Positions 7,709 through 18,048 are shown, counted from the first letter of the stretch. The stretch is 30,060 nucleotides of DNA from Bacteroidales bacterium UBA1192 (GCA_002310175.1 DBYG01000046.1:1-30060), one strand, 5' to 3'. Numbers and translations are program-made. Notes: generated by a model from the sequence alone, not told the origin.

Positions 7709-9700
7709 CTAGTGTTTGTTCTCGTTGTTGTCATAAATGCTCTTGGGGCACCATTCCATATAGTCGAAATTCATCTCAGCCTTAGGATTGTCAAGAACAA
7801 GTTTCATCCTGAGATAATAATCCCTTTCGGCATAGAAATAGTCCGTAGTGACAATGCGCCTTGCCATTGTATTAAGGGTTCTGAATGGATCGGTTCCATT
7901 TGTATGGGAATCCGGAGCTTTCATATAACCTCTGTTATGCATAGCCTTGTCAATTGCATTGATCTCCTCTTCAGTCTTTTCATCATCGGTCTCCCAACCT
8001 ATGTTGTGGTTTCCTTCAGCACTCAACCTAAGGTCAGTAGGGATACCGCACGGAATCATATTGTCCGGGGAATCACCCACATAGTTCTGAACCACACCGC
8101 ATCCTTCATATCCGCGATATGAGAGTCTGAGCTCCCAGGTACCGTCATAGGGAACCGGCGGCAGCTTGATGAGAATGTCATAGTTACCGCAAAGATCCAG
8201 ACCATCGCCCTGATAGCTCCAGTTGCCGGTGGAAGCCACGCGCACCCACATACAATAATCGGAGTTATATGAGTGGAAATTCTGGGGTTCCAGGAAACCT
8301 GTGCCCTCATAAGCGCTGTTCGTCATCTTCTGACGTGCCCCGGAGGTCATGAAATCCGGTGAGAGCGTGCAGCAGTCTATCCTCATACGACGGTTAAGTA
8401 TGTCAGTCCTGATGAAATCAGAATAGACAAGTATGTCGTCAATATGGTGATAGTACCCGTTGCAGCCTTCATTCAACCCGGCGTTCTGCATCTCATCAGT
8501 AGAATAGATGCGGACACCACGGTATTTGGGACGTCCAAACTCCAGCTCATCGGTGCTGCCAATACCGCGACGGTTGATATACATACCGGCATCGTCGCCT
8601 GACATCACTCTTGAGACCCTGATTATCGAATGGGGCATAAAAGTCTCGAAGTAATCCTCCGGATCAAGCAGATTCAGCACGAAACGGTTGTTTATCACAC
8701 GTTCCTTGGCGCAGAAATCCACATTTGAAGGAATCTGGAAGGGCAGTATGTGATAAGAGATAAAACGGTTCAACGGGTTCTTGCGGTTATGCCAGTCATC
8801 ATCATAAAGACCGGCATCAGCAGGATAGGACTCGTCATATACAGCCTTGGCATAAGCGATCAGCTCATCCAGATTGTGTATTCCGTTCCGCTCATAAACC
8901 GAATCAGGCTCCACAAGGATAGTGAAAGCACTTTTTCTCTCACCCCAGTACTTGACTGTGTAGTCAGAGCCACCTCCCGGCCTTATGAGACCTATTTCGA
9001 CTGAATCGTATGAGACTGAATAGCTTTCATCCTTGAACTTTTTCAGAGAATCCTCCAATCCCACAAGGTTAAGCGCCTGAAAGAATATCTTAGATCCCTT
9101 ATTCTCCTTGATTACATCGAAAATGTAATCACCAGAGACCTTGACCAGCTTGTCAACCACCTGGACAACACCGTTCTGAACCGTATCGTCCAGACCTATG
9201 ATGTGTGAATCCCTGTTGATACACTTCAAAAGCCTGACGGTACCGTCCTGAGCCGTGTCACCGGCGTATGACAAAGTAAGGAAACGGTCCAGAAGATTGA
9301 CCGAAGGCAGCGCACCTTCATTCAAGTCTGACATGAAGTAGGTGGCCTTGATAAGATGGGTACGCGTAATTGTGTCGCAGTCACTGTCAGAAAGGTCATC
9401 CACCGAACTGTAGCCCAAGCCGGCCAGGAAGTCGGCAAAGGCCTTGTTAGTGGGGGCGAAACAGGTAAACTCGCCATAAGTGTCAAGCTCACCCCAATGT
9501 TTAGCCCTTTTCAGAACAGTAATGAAATCGGTGAAACGTCCATCGGGGTCATCCTCCAGATAGTCAGCTACAGTCTGGCCGGTAAACGTATATAAGGTAC
9601 CGGGGTGCTGCTCGCTGAGACATGAGAGGCAGATGGCCAGAACGGACATTATCAGTCCGATTGACATTGTTCTTGCGCTGTATCTCTTAAAAGTTTTCAT
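7709..9700 (-). CDS. Fasciclin (FAS1)-domain lipoprotein with C-terminal beta-sandwich-like domain, 663 aa
   Basis: A short N-terminal signal is followed by an ICLSC segment. Cys27 is the likely lipidation site, although the lipobox is imperfect (Cys at -3). Residues about 38-190 form a clear FAS1 domain: FTDFITVLKRAKHW, then GEFTCFAPTNKAFADFL (the hallmark FAPTN block), then THLIKATYFMSDL, and VQNGVVQVVDKLVKV as the closing block. A second FAS1-like region follows to about residue 440 (RFISYHILPFQ, then YYHHIDDILVYSD). The final 220 residues contain a beta-rich, Trp/Tyr-rich segment (WSYQGDGLDLCGNYDI, YDGTWELRLSYRGYEG) that could bind a ligand. It is probably a paralogue in architecture of the next gene downstream. 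No enzyme motif is seen; a surface adhesin or ligand-capture role is inferred. Confidence 0.85.
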   Translation of the reverse strand: MKTFKRYSARTMSIGLIMSVLAICLSCLSEQHPGTLYTFTGQTVADYLEDDPDGRFTDFITVLKRAKHWGELDTYGEFTCFAPTNKAFADFLAGLGYSSVDDLSDSDCDTITRTHLIKATYFMSDLNEGALPSVNLLDRFLTLSYAGDTAQDGTVRLLKCINRDSHIIGLDDTVQNGVVQVVDKLVKVSGDYIFDVIKENKGSKIFFQALNLVGLEDSLKKFKDESYSVSYDSVEIGLIRPGGGSDYTVKYWGERKSAFTILVEPDSVYERNGIHNLDELIAYAKAVYDESYPADAGLYDDDWHNRKNPLNRFISYHILPFQIPSNVDFCAKERVINNRFVLNLLDPEDYFETFMPHSIIRVSRVMSGDDAGMYINRRGIGSTDELEFGRPKYRGVRIYSTDEMQNAGLNEGCNGYYHHIDDILVYSDFIRTDILNRRMRIDCCTLSPDFMTSGARQKMTNSAYEGTGFLEPQNFHSYNSDYCMWVRVASTGNWSYQGDGLDLCGNYDILIKLPPVPYDGTWELRLSYRGYEGCGVVQNYVGDSPDNMIPCGIPTDLRLSAEGNHNIGWETDDEKTEEEINAIDKAMHNRGYMKAPDSHTNGTDPFRTLNTMARRIVTTDYFYAERDYYLRMKLVLDNPKAEMNFDYMEWCPKSIYDNNENKH

Positions 9701-9750
9701 TGGACAAATCAGTTTCTGAATTGGATTCTGAATATGACAACTAAATAATA

Positions 9751-11514
9751 TTATTGTCCTGCTTTCTTTATGTCCTCATCCTCCTTATATGCAGGATTCT
9801 GCTTGAGAACTCCCTCCACACCATCTTCATAATAGAGCTTGATTTCATCCTTGCTGTAGGGGAAGTACATGGCGAATGTATCGGACAGCTTGATGCGGAC
9901 GGCACTCACGTTCTCTGTGTATTTAGTCAGAACAAGGGTTGAGAGCCTTGAGGTGCTGCCTTCACGACGAGCCATTCTGACAAGGTCAAACCAACGCTTG
10001 CCCTCGAAACAGAGCTCACGTCTGCGCTCCTGAAGTACGAGGTTCTCCATAGACTGCTTGGAACCGCTGTACTCGGCGAACTTGAGCGTATCGGCACTGG
10101 CATTTGTATAGCCACCGTCATAACCTGTGCAGAGAGCGCGCTGATTAACAGCCTGGACTATATTGAAAGCCTGAGCGAAATTCCTGTTCCTTTCAGCCAA
10201 CGCTGCTGAGTCACCGGCAATCATGGCATCCTCCTTGGTCATCATCACAAGAGCTTCAGCCTTCATCAGAAGGGCATCAGTATAACGATAGACAACCCAG
10301 TTGGGAGTAGTGTTGTTCCTTTCTGTCGTGGTCTGATTCTTGATTTCACCCGTAGAAAGGTCAAACTGCTGTTTCTCGGCAACGTACTTGGAGATCATGA
10401 AATCTGAACCTTCATTATCCTCACGTATCGACTCGTAGTAACGGGTGTCATACTTTGACTTGAACACTTCACCCTTACCGTTCTTCACGTTTGCTCCCAT
10501 CTGGGTGGCAGCGTGAAGCACACCGTTAGAATTCCTTTCACCGTAATAGGTGCTTATGAAACTGTTTTCCTGGTTGGACTGGAACGGTAACTCAAAGAGT
10601 ATCTCAAATGAGTTTCCTGTACCGAAGTTCTCATTATAAGAGGTTCCCGCGAACTGTGTTCCCTGAGTATTCTTGATGAGAGGATATCCATGGAAAAGGT
10701 CAAGAATGCAGTTCACACCCTCCTCTTCCTTGAGTTCCTTATATACCTCCATCTTGCGGGCGGTAATCTTATCGACACATTCTATAACCTTGTCATACTT
10801 ACCCTGCCACAGATACATGTCGGCCAGAAGTGCATAAATACTGACCTGAGTGAAACGTCCTGTGTTAGCTGATTCAAGAGGATATTCAACAACGGCATCC
10901 TCCACTACATCCTCAAGTTCCTGAGTCATGATTTTCATCAACTCCTCAATAGGTGTAGGAGCTACCTTGAAACCTTCAACGCCACGGGCGTCATCGGTCG
11001 AAGGCTCCGTCACGAACGGGACAGACCTGTAGGCACGGGCCAGATACCAATGGCAAAGGTCACGTATGGCGTAAGCCTCAGCCAGATTGGAGTTCAGGTT
11101 CTTTCTGGTATAGTTCGGGTCCTTCTCAAAGATGGCAGGGGCCTCCTTGATTACCGTATTGGCACGGTTGATGGCGGTGTAGAAGCAGCTCCATGATGTG
11201 AAACTGTTCGTTTCCAGGATATTGTCCTTCGTTATCTGAACGATATCGTGTGTTGAACCGGAGCTGCTGGAGTTATTGGGGTCAGCTATGATATTATCTG
11301 ACCTCATCTCTCCCCAAATTGACATTCGGGTGATGCAATTGTTGTCTTCAAGTGCTGAATATGCTCCAAGCAAGACACTTTCAACGTCACCTTTACTGGT
11401 CCAATAATTCTCATAGACTATTTCATTGAGAGGAACCAGAGTCAGGAAATCACTACACGACGAGAGCGTGGCTCCTGCCAGTGCTATACAAAATATTGGT
11501 TTTATATTTTTCAT
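9751..11514 (-). CDS. RagB/SusD-family outer-membrane lipoprotein (SusD-A)
   Basis: 587-residue surface lipoprotein with a good lipobox, LSSC, lipidated at Cys20. It has the classic SusD layout: an N-terminal SusD-like domain (NYWTSKGDVESVLLGAYSAL), TPR-like helices (YAIRDLCHWYLARAY, then IYALLADMYLWQGKYDKVIE), and the conserved C-terminal block LQERRRELCFEGKRWFDLVR. It is the ligand-binding lid for SusC-A, which ends 19 bases upstream. It is a more canonical family member than SusD-B. Its sequence resembles SusD proteins of glycan-utilization loci, but the substrate cannot be assigned. Confidence 0.96.
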   Translation of the reverse strand: MKNIKPIFCIALAGATLSSCSDFLTLVPLNEIVYENYWTSKGDVESVLLGAYSALEDNNCITRMSIWGEMRSDNIIADPNNSSSSGSTHDIVQITKDNILETNSFTSWSCFYTAINRANTVIKEAPAIFEKDPNYTRKNLNSNLAEAYAIRDLCHWYLARAYRSVPFVTEPSTDDARGVEGFKVAPTPIEELMKIMTQELEDVVEDAVVEYPLESANTGRFTQVSIYALLADMYLWQGKYDKVIECVDKITARKMEVYKELKEEEGVNCILDLFHGYPLIKNTQGTQFAGTSYNENFGTGNSFEILFELPFQSNQENSFISTYYGERNSNGVLHAATQMGANVKNGKGEVFKSKYDTRYYESIREDNEGSDFMISKYVAEKQQFDLSTGEIKNQTTTERNNTTPNWVVYRYTDALLMKAEALVMMTKEDAMIAGDSAALAERNRNFAQAFNIVQAVNQRALCTGYDGGYTNASADTLKFAEYSGSKQSMENLVLQERRRELCFEGKRWFDLVRMARREGSTSRLSTLVLTKYTENVSAVRIKLSDTFAMYFPYSKDEIKLYYEDGVEGVLKQNPAYKEDEDIKKAGQ

Positions 11515-11533
11515 ACTGTACTCTCTTTATAAA

Positions 11534-14500
11534 TTAGAATTGTACTGACACGTTGAATGTGAAACGTTTTGCACGAGGTGTCTGGCTGTTGTCTGTTGCC
11601 ACACCCATGCCACCGTAACCGATCTCAGGATCCATACCTGAATACTTGGTCAGGACAAGGATGTTGTTCAGGTTAAGATTGAACGACAGGTTGTTAATGC
11701 CAAGTTTCTTGGTGTACTTAGGATCGATTGAGTAACCGAGTGAGGATGAATTCCAGCGAAGGAATGAACCGTCCTCAACAAAACGGTCACTGGGCAGTGA
11801 GTTGAAGCCGTACTGGTGAAGAGCTCTCGGCATGGTGGTGTCATCACCCTCAACACGCCATCTCCAGTTGATGGCAGCTGATGTGTTGTTGGTGTCATAC
11901 ATAGCCTCAGCAGTTCTACGGCCCTGGTTGATGACCTTGTTACCATAACGGAAGTTGAACTGGTTACGCCATGAGAAACGTCCGTAATTGATGGAGAATC
12001 CGAAACCACCGTTCAGCTTAGGCAGAGAACTACCCAGATAGACAATATCAAGCTCGTTTATGTTACCGTCATTGTTGATGTCCACGTACTTGGCGTCACC
12101 ACCTACAAACTCGTATTCGGCTGTGTTGCCATAAGCGAACATCATGGGTTTGGCACGGCCCTTTGAGTTGAGGATAACCTCACCGTTGACGTCCTTGACC
12201 ACCGGAGCGTTGGGACCGCTCACACCGGGATCCTCAATCTCTGAATAGTCACTGTACTGATAAACACCGTCATATCTGAAACCGTAGATCGAACCGAACG
12301 CGTTCTTGAGAGCCACGAACGGAAGGTAATTTGAGTTGTTCTGGAAATTGAACTCAGGATTCTTCTGGTCAAGCATGATGGGGTTCATCTCAAGAATCTG
12401 GTTAGAGTTGTCGGCAAATGAGATGTTACCGCTCAGGCTGAACTTACCCTTTTGGATAATACGGTTGGCATTCACCTGAAGTTCCCAACCTGAGTTCTTC
12501 ATTGAACCTTCATTCACAACACCGAGACTCGAGAAACCGGATGATGTAGGAATAGGATAATTTGAGTTCAGCATCTTGGTGACAGTGGAGGTATAAAGAT
12601 CCACACTGGCGCTCAACCTGTCATGGAAGAAACCGAAATCAAAACCGAGGTTCCATGACTCCTTCTGCTCCCACTGCATATTGCTCAGACGGATATTTGA
12701 AGGATTGATAGTAGAGGTTCCCAGATATGCGTTACCTGATGAGTACTTACTGTAGTAAAGGTCACCCTGTCCGGGAGCGTTACCGGTTATACCCCAGCTG
12801 GGACGGATGGAAAGCATTGTGAGATAACCGGAGTCACGGATTGTCTCCATGAAGTCCTCATCAATGACGTTCCAACGGCCGGACAAAGCCGGGAACAAAC
12901 CCCAACGTTTGTTGTCACCGAACTTGGTGCTACCGTCGGCACGTAATGTGAAGTCAGCTGAATACTTGCTCCTGAAGGAGTAGTGGATTGAGAACACACC
13001 GTTCACACCTCGGCCCTGGCCTGCACTAGTGCCCATACCATCTCTTTCATCAATTTTTCCTTCACCATCAGCCAGCTTGATACGGGAAGGATGCTGGCTG
13101 GACTTGTTCTTCTGTCCCTTGCTGTTGTTACTCTGAACCTGCAGCCTGAGCATAGACATCACGGAGTGACCTTCCCTCTTGAAATGAGGAATGAATGTCA
13201 GCTGGTGAGTAGTGGTGACGCTTGAACTCTTGTTGAAGTTACCCTGAGTCTGGTTGGCATTGTCGTCTGCCCAACCGTTGCTGGCAAGACTTGAAGGATT
13301 ATATTGGTCATCATCACTGTTCTGGACACTGAATGTGATACGTCCGTCATAAGTGAGCTTGGTCTGGTCATTTTCCAAACCGAGGAGCTGATACACCATC
13401 TGGAATTCAGGGTTCACGTTTAGAGAGGTGCTGTAATTCTCCTTCTCATCGGCCTCAGCAAGAGGATTGGTGTTACGAGGAAGCTCAGACGAAGCTGTTG
13501 CAAGCATATGGTAGTATTCGCCTGTTGACTCTCCGTTCTCGTCCTGATAATAGATGGCCAGGTTAGGCATCATCCTCATGGCGGTCTGTATGCTGGATCC
13601 GTTTCTCTTGTTCCTGTTATACACCATACTGAAGTTGGTGACAACCTTGATACGGTCAGATACGAAATAGTCAAATGCTACACGGGTTGTGAAACGTTTC
13701 ATCTTCTGGCCTATGACGGAACCGGTCTGGTCATCAAAACCTGCAGATATACGGAAGTTGGCCTTGTCACCACCACCAGATACGGATACGTTATGAGCCT
13801 GCTGGATACCGAGTTTCCTTACCTGAGACACCCAGTCTGTATTGTCATTGTACATCTCGTACTCTGAGAAGTCGGGGTCATAATTCAGCTCGATGATGTC
13901 AGCGGCTGCATCACTCAGTTCAGGATTGAAGAAGGACTCCTTCATGAACATGGTGTATTGGTCACCGTTGAGAAGTTTATATCCGTCCGGCTGCCAGTCA
14001 CCGTTGATACGATATGTATATTGTACACGTGTCTTACCCTTGGCACCACGCTTTGTCTTGATTTCCATGACACCGTTTGAACCACGTGCACCCCAAATGG
14101 CAGTAGCGGCGGCATCCTTCAGAATAGAGATACTGGCTATATCCTCGGGATTGATGTTCAGGAGCTCAGATACCTTGTCATCATTCTGGGCATCATTCTG
14201 GAAGTCGAAGTTATCCACAAGGTTCTTCTCAATATCGAAAATGTTACCGTCCACGACAATCAGCGGGTTAGAATCACCACTCATAGTAGATACACCACGG
14301 AGGTGCATGGTGGAACGGGCACCCAGGTTACCTGAATCGAACACGATGTCAAGTCCTGATACACGACCCTGCAGGGCCTCATCGATTGTTGTGGCACCAA
14401 GTCCTTCAAGATCCTCCATATCAATGGTCTGGATAGCAGAAGACTGCTCACGCAGAGGAATGGGAAGACCTGAGCCGCCAACAGTGCGTTCAGCCTTGAT

Positions 14501-14848
14501 GACAACCTCAGGAATCTCCTGCATGTCCTTCAGGGTTATTTCAAAATAGGTCTTGGTGAAGGGAATGTCAACAGTTTCATAACCTACGTATGAAATCTGC
14601 AGCCTATCCTTCGGGTTGACCAGCTTGAATGAGAACTGACCCTCCATATCAGTTACGGCGTGAGCCACAATACGGTTGGAAGCGTCCCTCTCAGTAACGT
14701 TAACCATCATCATCGGGCCTTCGCTGTCCAGAATGACACCGCTGATAATGTCACCGGCATTCTGAGCGAACAGAAAACCCGGAAGAGAGGTCAGGGCCAG
14801 AACGGCGGCTCCTCTCATAATTATATTCTTAATCTGTTTCATCGTCAA
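11534..14848 (-). CDS. SusC/RagA-family TonB-linked outer-membrane transporter (SusC-A)
   Basis: 1104 residues. A signal peptide ends near FLFAQ, followed by a carboxypeptidase-regulatory-like domain (about 33-118, ISGVILDSEG to ISYVGYETVDI), a TonB-box-like stretch EVVIKAERT (about 124-132), and a plug (about 140-260) carrying STMHLRGVSTM, NPLIVVDGNIFD and ILKDAAATAIWGARGSNGV. The transmembrane barrel ends with an aromatic C-terminal strand (FTFNVSVQF). DRFVEDGSFLRWNSSSLGYS near the end is a SusC family feature. Start choice: ATG-ACC-ATG at the 5' end allows residue 1 or 3; both keep the signal peptide. It forms the first SusCD pair with SusD-A. It begins 18 bases after the stop of the large FAS1 gene, consistent with one transcript. 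Confidence 0.96.
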   Translation of the reverse strand: MTMKQIKNIIMRGAAVLALTSLPGFLFAQNAGDIISGVILDSEGPMMMVNVTERDASNRIVAHAVTDMEGQFSFKLVNPKDRLQISYVGYETVDIPFTKTYFEITLKDMQEIPEVVIKAERTVGGSGLPIPLREQSSAIQTIDMEDLEGLGATTIDEALQGRVSGLDIVFDSGNLGARSTMHLRGVSTMSGDSNPLIVVDGNIFDIEKNLVDNFDFQNDAQNDDKVSELLNINPEDIASISILKDAAATAIWGARGSNGVMEIKTKRGAKGKTRVQYTYRINGDWQPDGYKLLNGDQYTMFMKESFFNPELSDAAADIIELNYDPDFSEYEMYNDNTDWVSQVRKLGIQQAHNVSVSGGGDKANFRISAGFDDQTGSVIGQKMKRFTTRVAFDYFVSDRIKVVTNFSMVYNRNKRNGSSIQTAMRMMPNLAIYYQDENGESTGEYYHMLATASSELPRNTNPLAEADEKENYSTSLNVNPEFQMVYQLLGLENDQTKLTYDGRITFSVQNSDDDQYNPSSLASNGWADDNANQTQGNFNKSSSVTTTHQLTFIPHFKREGHSVMSMLRLQVQSNNSKGQKNKSSQHPSRIKLADGEGKIDERDGMGTSAGQGRGVNGVFSIHYSFRSKYSADFTLRADGSTKFGDNKRWGLFPALSGRWNVIDEDFMETIRDSGYLTMLSIRPSWGITGNAPGQGDLYYSKYSSGNAYLGTSTINPSNIRLSNMQWEQKESWNLGFDFGFFHDRLSASVDLYTSTVTKMLNSNYPIPTSSGFSSLGVVNEGSMKNSGWELQVNANRIIQKGKFSLSGNISFADNSNQILEMNPIMLDQKNPEFNFQNNSNYLPFVALKNAFGSIYGFRYDGVYQYSDYSEIEDPGVSGPNAPVVKDVNGEVILNSKGRAKPMMFAYGNTAEYEFVGGDAKYVDINNDGNINELDIVYLGSSLPKLNGGFGFSINYGRFSWRNQFNFRYGNKVINQGRRTAEAMYDTNNTSAAINWRWRVEGDDTTMPRALHQYGFNSLPSDRFVEDGSFLRWNSSSLGYSIDPKYTKKLGINNLSFNLNLNNILVLTKYSGMDPEIGYGGMGVATDNSQTPRAKRFTFNVSVQF

Positions 14849-14866
14849 TTTGTCTGCTGGTTAAAA

Positions 14867-17800
14867 TCAGAAATCACCGTTGTTCAAAGTACCATCTATG
14901 AGATGGACAACTACGTATGAAGAGGTCTCAATCTCAGTGGCGCTTCCAACATTCGCATTGTTGTACTCATATTCACGGCACATGATGTTGTAAAGAGGTT
15001 TGCCGCTTACAGCACTGTTAACGGGACTAACAACCTTGGCGCGTGCCTCTCTCATCTGTTTCTTCTGTTCTGTTGAAGCTGAAATATATGCGGGATCAGC
15101 TCTCAAAGCCTTGTCTGTCTCAGTATCAAGAACGAATATCTTGTGGGCAGCATGATCAGACCTGACGCTCAGCTTGACGAACTGCGAGTTGTCATTCATG
15201 TAAGCGGTCTCATAATTGGCCTCACCAAGAGGATTCTCTCTGAGGTCAATGGTGAACTTGCTGTCAATATAGACAGAGTTATCCTGAATGTGATACTTCA
15301 CGAAATCGGTAATCTGCTTCTCCAGTTTTGCAGTGTACTTGGAGAACCATGGAGTATTGTAGAATACTGAATCCTTGGCCATAGGAGTACTGAGAACAGA
15401 GGCAGGTATTGAATCGGCAGTAAACTGGATGAATGACACATAGTTGTTGAACATGTTCATTATCTTGTCATAGCTGGCTGCACTCTTGTTCGGAAGATTT
15501 GGCCAATCCTCAGGCTTCCACTCACCTATGAAATCAATGTTATCGTCATAGGTGTCCTTGATGGAATCTATCATGTGGATTGTGAAGAGACGACCACTCT
15601 TATAAAGATCCTTCAAAGCCTTCTCAGTAGGAACATACACCGTATAGTGATAAGTGTTGAGCGTGGTAAGGTTCATGCTTCCTGTGGCATGTTTGTTCAT
15701 GCTTCCTGCAAAGAGACCCACACCGTTGACACCGGCCTGTGACATAAGCTCAAAGAATTCCTTGAACTCAGGATAGTTGACTGAATCGGAAAGAACATCA
15801 TATACGCTGCGTCTTGCTGTGAGCAAGGGCTTGTCTATGACGTAGGTCCTACCGTTACCGTCGGTAGTTGATGTAGGATCCTTCTTCTTGCTGGCCTGGT
15901 TATAACGGTTAAGTATGGTAATAACCTGATCAGCGATGGTATCCATACCCTCGGTCTCCACCTGATAGCTACCCTTTACCTTACTATAAAGAGGTGTCGG
16001 ATCATCAGGATCCTTTGACTTGTCTCTGGGATCCCAATCAAAATAGATGGTACCACGACCCTTGGTCTGGAAATAATGGTATGGTTCATTAGTGACAGAG
16101 TCCAATTCCTCCACATCACCTATTATAACATGATAGTCAAGAATATCCTCAAGACGGTCAGTAATCTGAGCTGCCGTGGCAGTTGAACCTGAACCGCTGA
16201 CATCGATGGTTCCGGTCTTGGGATCATAGGGATATATCTTGGCCTGTACATTCTTCTGACGCTCGTCATACTCGAACACATAAGCGCGGAGCAGACCGTT
16301 GTTTGCAGCAGAATTACCGTATGAAACGGGATCGATATAGACCATCTTGTTCACGAGTTTCTCATCGGTTGAGCCGTTATCGCTTGCCTCAGGAACGAAG
16401 AAACTGTAAGTGGCCACCATAGAGTTCAGATATGCATCGAACTCCAGTTCGTTGATTGCCCAGTTGATGATCTTGAGTTTCTCGTTCACAAGTACCGGGT
16501 AGGATACGGAACGGTAAGCTGTAGGACTGAATACTATGTTTGTGAAGAACACGGCACCGTTGCAGCACATCTCCACATCAGTTACGTCGCCCGGCTCGAT
16601 ACCCATCGGGTCATTGGCATCATTCAGCACATTCTTGAACTTGCTGGGTACGGAACCGACCAGTGAGTTGAGCATATTGTTGTTCACAAGCTTGATAATC
16701 ACATTATCAGGCACACTGTCCATATCGTAAATCATCTGCTCGGCATTAGCAGGATTTCCGGCCAGACGACCGTACCTTTCCTTCAAAGCCTTACCACCGC
16801 CATTTGTCCACCAGTTGAGAAGGACATCATCCGTAGGAACCAGGATTACACCCATGTTCTGCTGCAGAGCCACATCTGAAGTGGTGGTTGATGAGGTTGA
16901 TGAAAAATAGGTATTCCACCCCGGATCAAACTTGAGCAGGTTGTCCTTGGCTACCACCTGTCTGCCAGGGGTAGTGGAGAGAGAGGAGTTACCCTGTGAA
17001 CGCTGTGAGAAATACTGCTTCTGGAACACGGAGTCACCTTCCTTGACGCGGCCAAGTCTCACCAGTTCCTGTGTATGAGCCTCACTATAATAAGGTGCAC
17101 TGTAACGTTCCAAGATGGAACTGAATACCTTAGACTGCTTCTCCTTGTTAGGATTACCTATATATTCAGCCATATTGGGAAGAGAATAAATTACATCTTC
17201 CATAACATGTATGAATCCGTTGAAGCACTTCTTGTTCTGGGTCTCGATACGTACGCCGTTCACGCTTGCATCCTTTGACTGACGTCCCGGTTTTGAGGGA
17301 TTATACTTACCCTGATTGAAGAGGAAATCGTAGTCATCGTCCGTAATCTTCTTGGCTGTCAAGAACTTGTTAACGAACATAACAGTAGGCTTGTTAGTTC
17401 CGTCCTGAAGAATCGGGAAAGCATGATCCTGACTCTTGTAATACTTCCAATGCTTTGTGCCAGGCATGTCTTCAGGCTTCACCATAGGAACTGAGTCATA
17501 GATGGATACGGAAGAAATTCTTCTCATGCAGTCACCGATTGTTGGTCCCTGACTACTGGAAAGCATGGCCACCTGATAGACATTGTTCAGCATGGCACCG
17601 TTCATAAGCATCTTCTTCTGTGCAAGGCTAAGGTCCTCATAGCTGCTGACATTACTGCCATCAGCTTTCTTGAAGATGCCCTTGGCATAGAAGCGCTCAA
17701 ATGCGTCGTCATCGGCCACAAAGAGTGTCTTACTACCGGTCTTGGCCAACACGTTGGTGTAGTTGAGGTCATCTATCAACCTCACGAAAGTAGTGAACTT

Positions 17801-17995
17801 GCCGGTATAGTCCTTACCGTCTTCACTCACAAAACCCTCTTCCAAGGTCTCGTAGATACTGGTACCGAGCCACTCGGGAGTCCTCTTGTCAAGATCGTAA
17901 TCAGAGCATGACGAAATGCCGTATGCAACTGCTACTGCCAGACAAGCGAATCCGAGGATACGAGTACGCTTTTCTCGATAATTGATTTTTTTCAT
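14867..17995 (-). CDS. Large multi-FAS1 lipoprotein, 1042 aa
   Basis: The lipoprotein signal ends GISSC, lipidated at Cys30. The following SDYDLD is acid-rich and resembles a surface-export signal. Four FAS1-like repeats can be outlined: about 47-275 (TLFVADDDAFERFYAKGIF; GFIHVMEDVIYSLPNMAEYI), 287-500 (VILVPTDDVLLNWW; NGAVFFTNIVFSP), 505-720 (YSFFVPEAS; ILDYHVIIGDVEE; ending YVIDKPLLTARRS) and 730-1040 (YTVYVPTEKALKDL; FVKYHIQDNSVYID; SSYVVVHLIDGTL). The repeats are much diverged and carry long insertions, so the count is approximate. No catalytic residues are visible. It is expected to be an elongated surface adhesin or binding protein. It is the second gene of the operon, 53 bases after the GH43 gene and directly before SusC-A. 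Confidence 0.82.
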   Translation of the reverse strand: MKKINYREKRTRILGFACLAVAVAYGISSCSDYDLDKRTPEWLGTSIYETLEEGFVSEDGKDYTGKFTTFVRLIDDLNYTNVLAKTGSKTLFVADDDAFERFYAKGIFKKADGSNVSSYEDLSLAQKKMLMNGAMLNNVYQVAMLSSSQGPTIGDCMRRISSVSIYDSVPMVKPEDMPGTKHWKYYKSQDHAFPILQDGTNKPTVMFVNKFLTAKKITDDDYDFLFNQGKYNPSKPGRQSKDASVNGVRIETQNKKCFNGFIHVMEDVIYSLPNMAEYIGNPNKEKQSKVFSSILERYSAPYYSEAHTQELVRLGRVKEGDSVFQKQYFSQRSQGNSSLSTTPGRQVVAKDNLLKFDPGWNTYFSSTSSTTTSDVALQQNMGVILVPTDDVLLNWWTNGGGKALKERYGRLAGNPANAEQMIYDMDSVPDNVIIKLVNNNMLNSLVGSVPSKFKNVLNDANDPMGIEPGDVTDVEMCCNGAVFFTNIVFSPTAYRSVSYPVLVNEKLKIINWAINELEFDAYLNSMVATYSFFVPEASDNGSTDEKLVNKMVYIDPVSYGNSAANNGLLRAYVFEYDERQKNVQAKIYPYDPKTGTIDVSGSGSTATAAQITDRLEDILDYHVIIGDVEELDSVTNEPYHYFQTKGRGTIYFDWDPRDKSKDPDDPTPLYSKVKGSYQVETEGMDTIADQVITILNRYNQASKKKDPTSTTDGNGRTYVIDKPLLTARRSVYDVLSDSVNYPEFKEFFELMSQAGVNGVGLFAGSMNKHATGSMNLTTLNTYHYTVYVPTEKALKDLYKSGRLFTIHMIDSIKDTYDDNIDFIGEWKPEDWPNLPNKSAASYDKIMNMFNNYVSFIQFTADSIPASVLSTPMAKDSVFYNTPWFSKYTAKLEKQITDFVKYHIQDNSVYIDSKFTIDLRENPLGEANYETAYMNDNSQFVKLSVRSDHAAHKIFVLDTETDKALRADPAYISASTEQKKQMREARAKVVSPVNSAVSGKPLYNIMCREYEYNNANVGSATEIETSSYVVVHLIDGTLNNGDF

Positions 17996-18048
17996 TTAAC
18001 AGGTTATTTGTTTATTGTTGAATTCTATATATAAACGCTGAAATGATT

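Noticed and set aside
9701..9750. Repeated TTCTGAAT in the gap between SusD-A and the 663-residue FAS1 gene
   Set aside because: Only two 8-base copies in a short AT-rich gap; no evidence of function.
13893..14549. 218-residue plus-strand open frame antisense to SusC-A
   Set aside because: The opposite strand encodes a well-supported SusC plug region in full. The plus-strand translation is rich in Ser, Arg and Pro with no domain, typical of a shadow frame.
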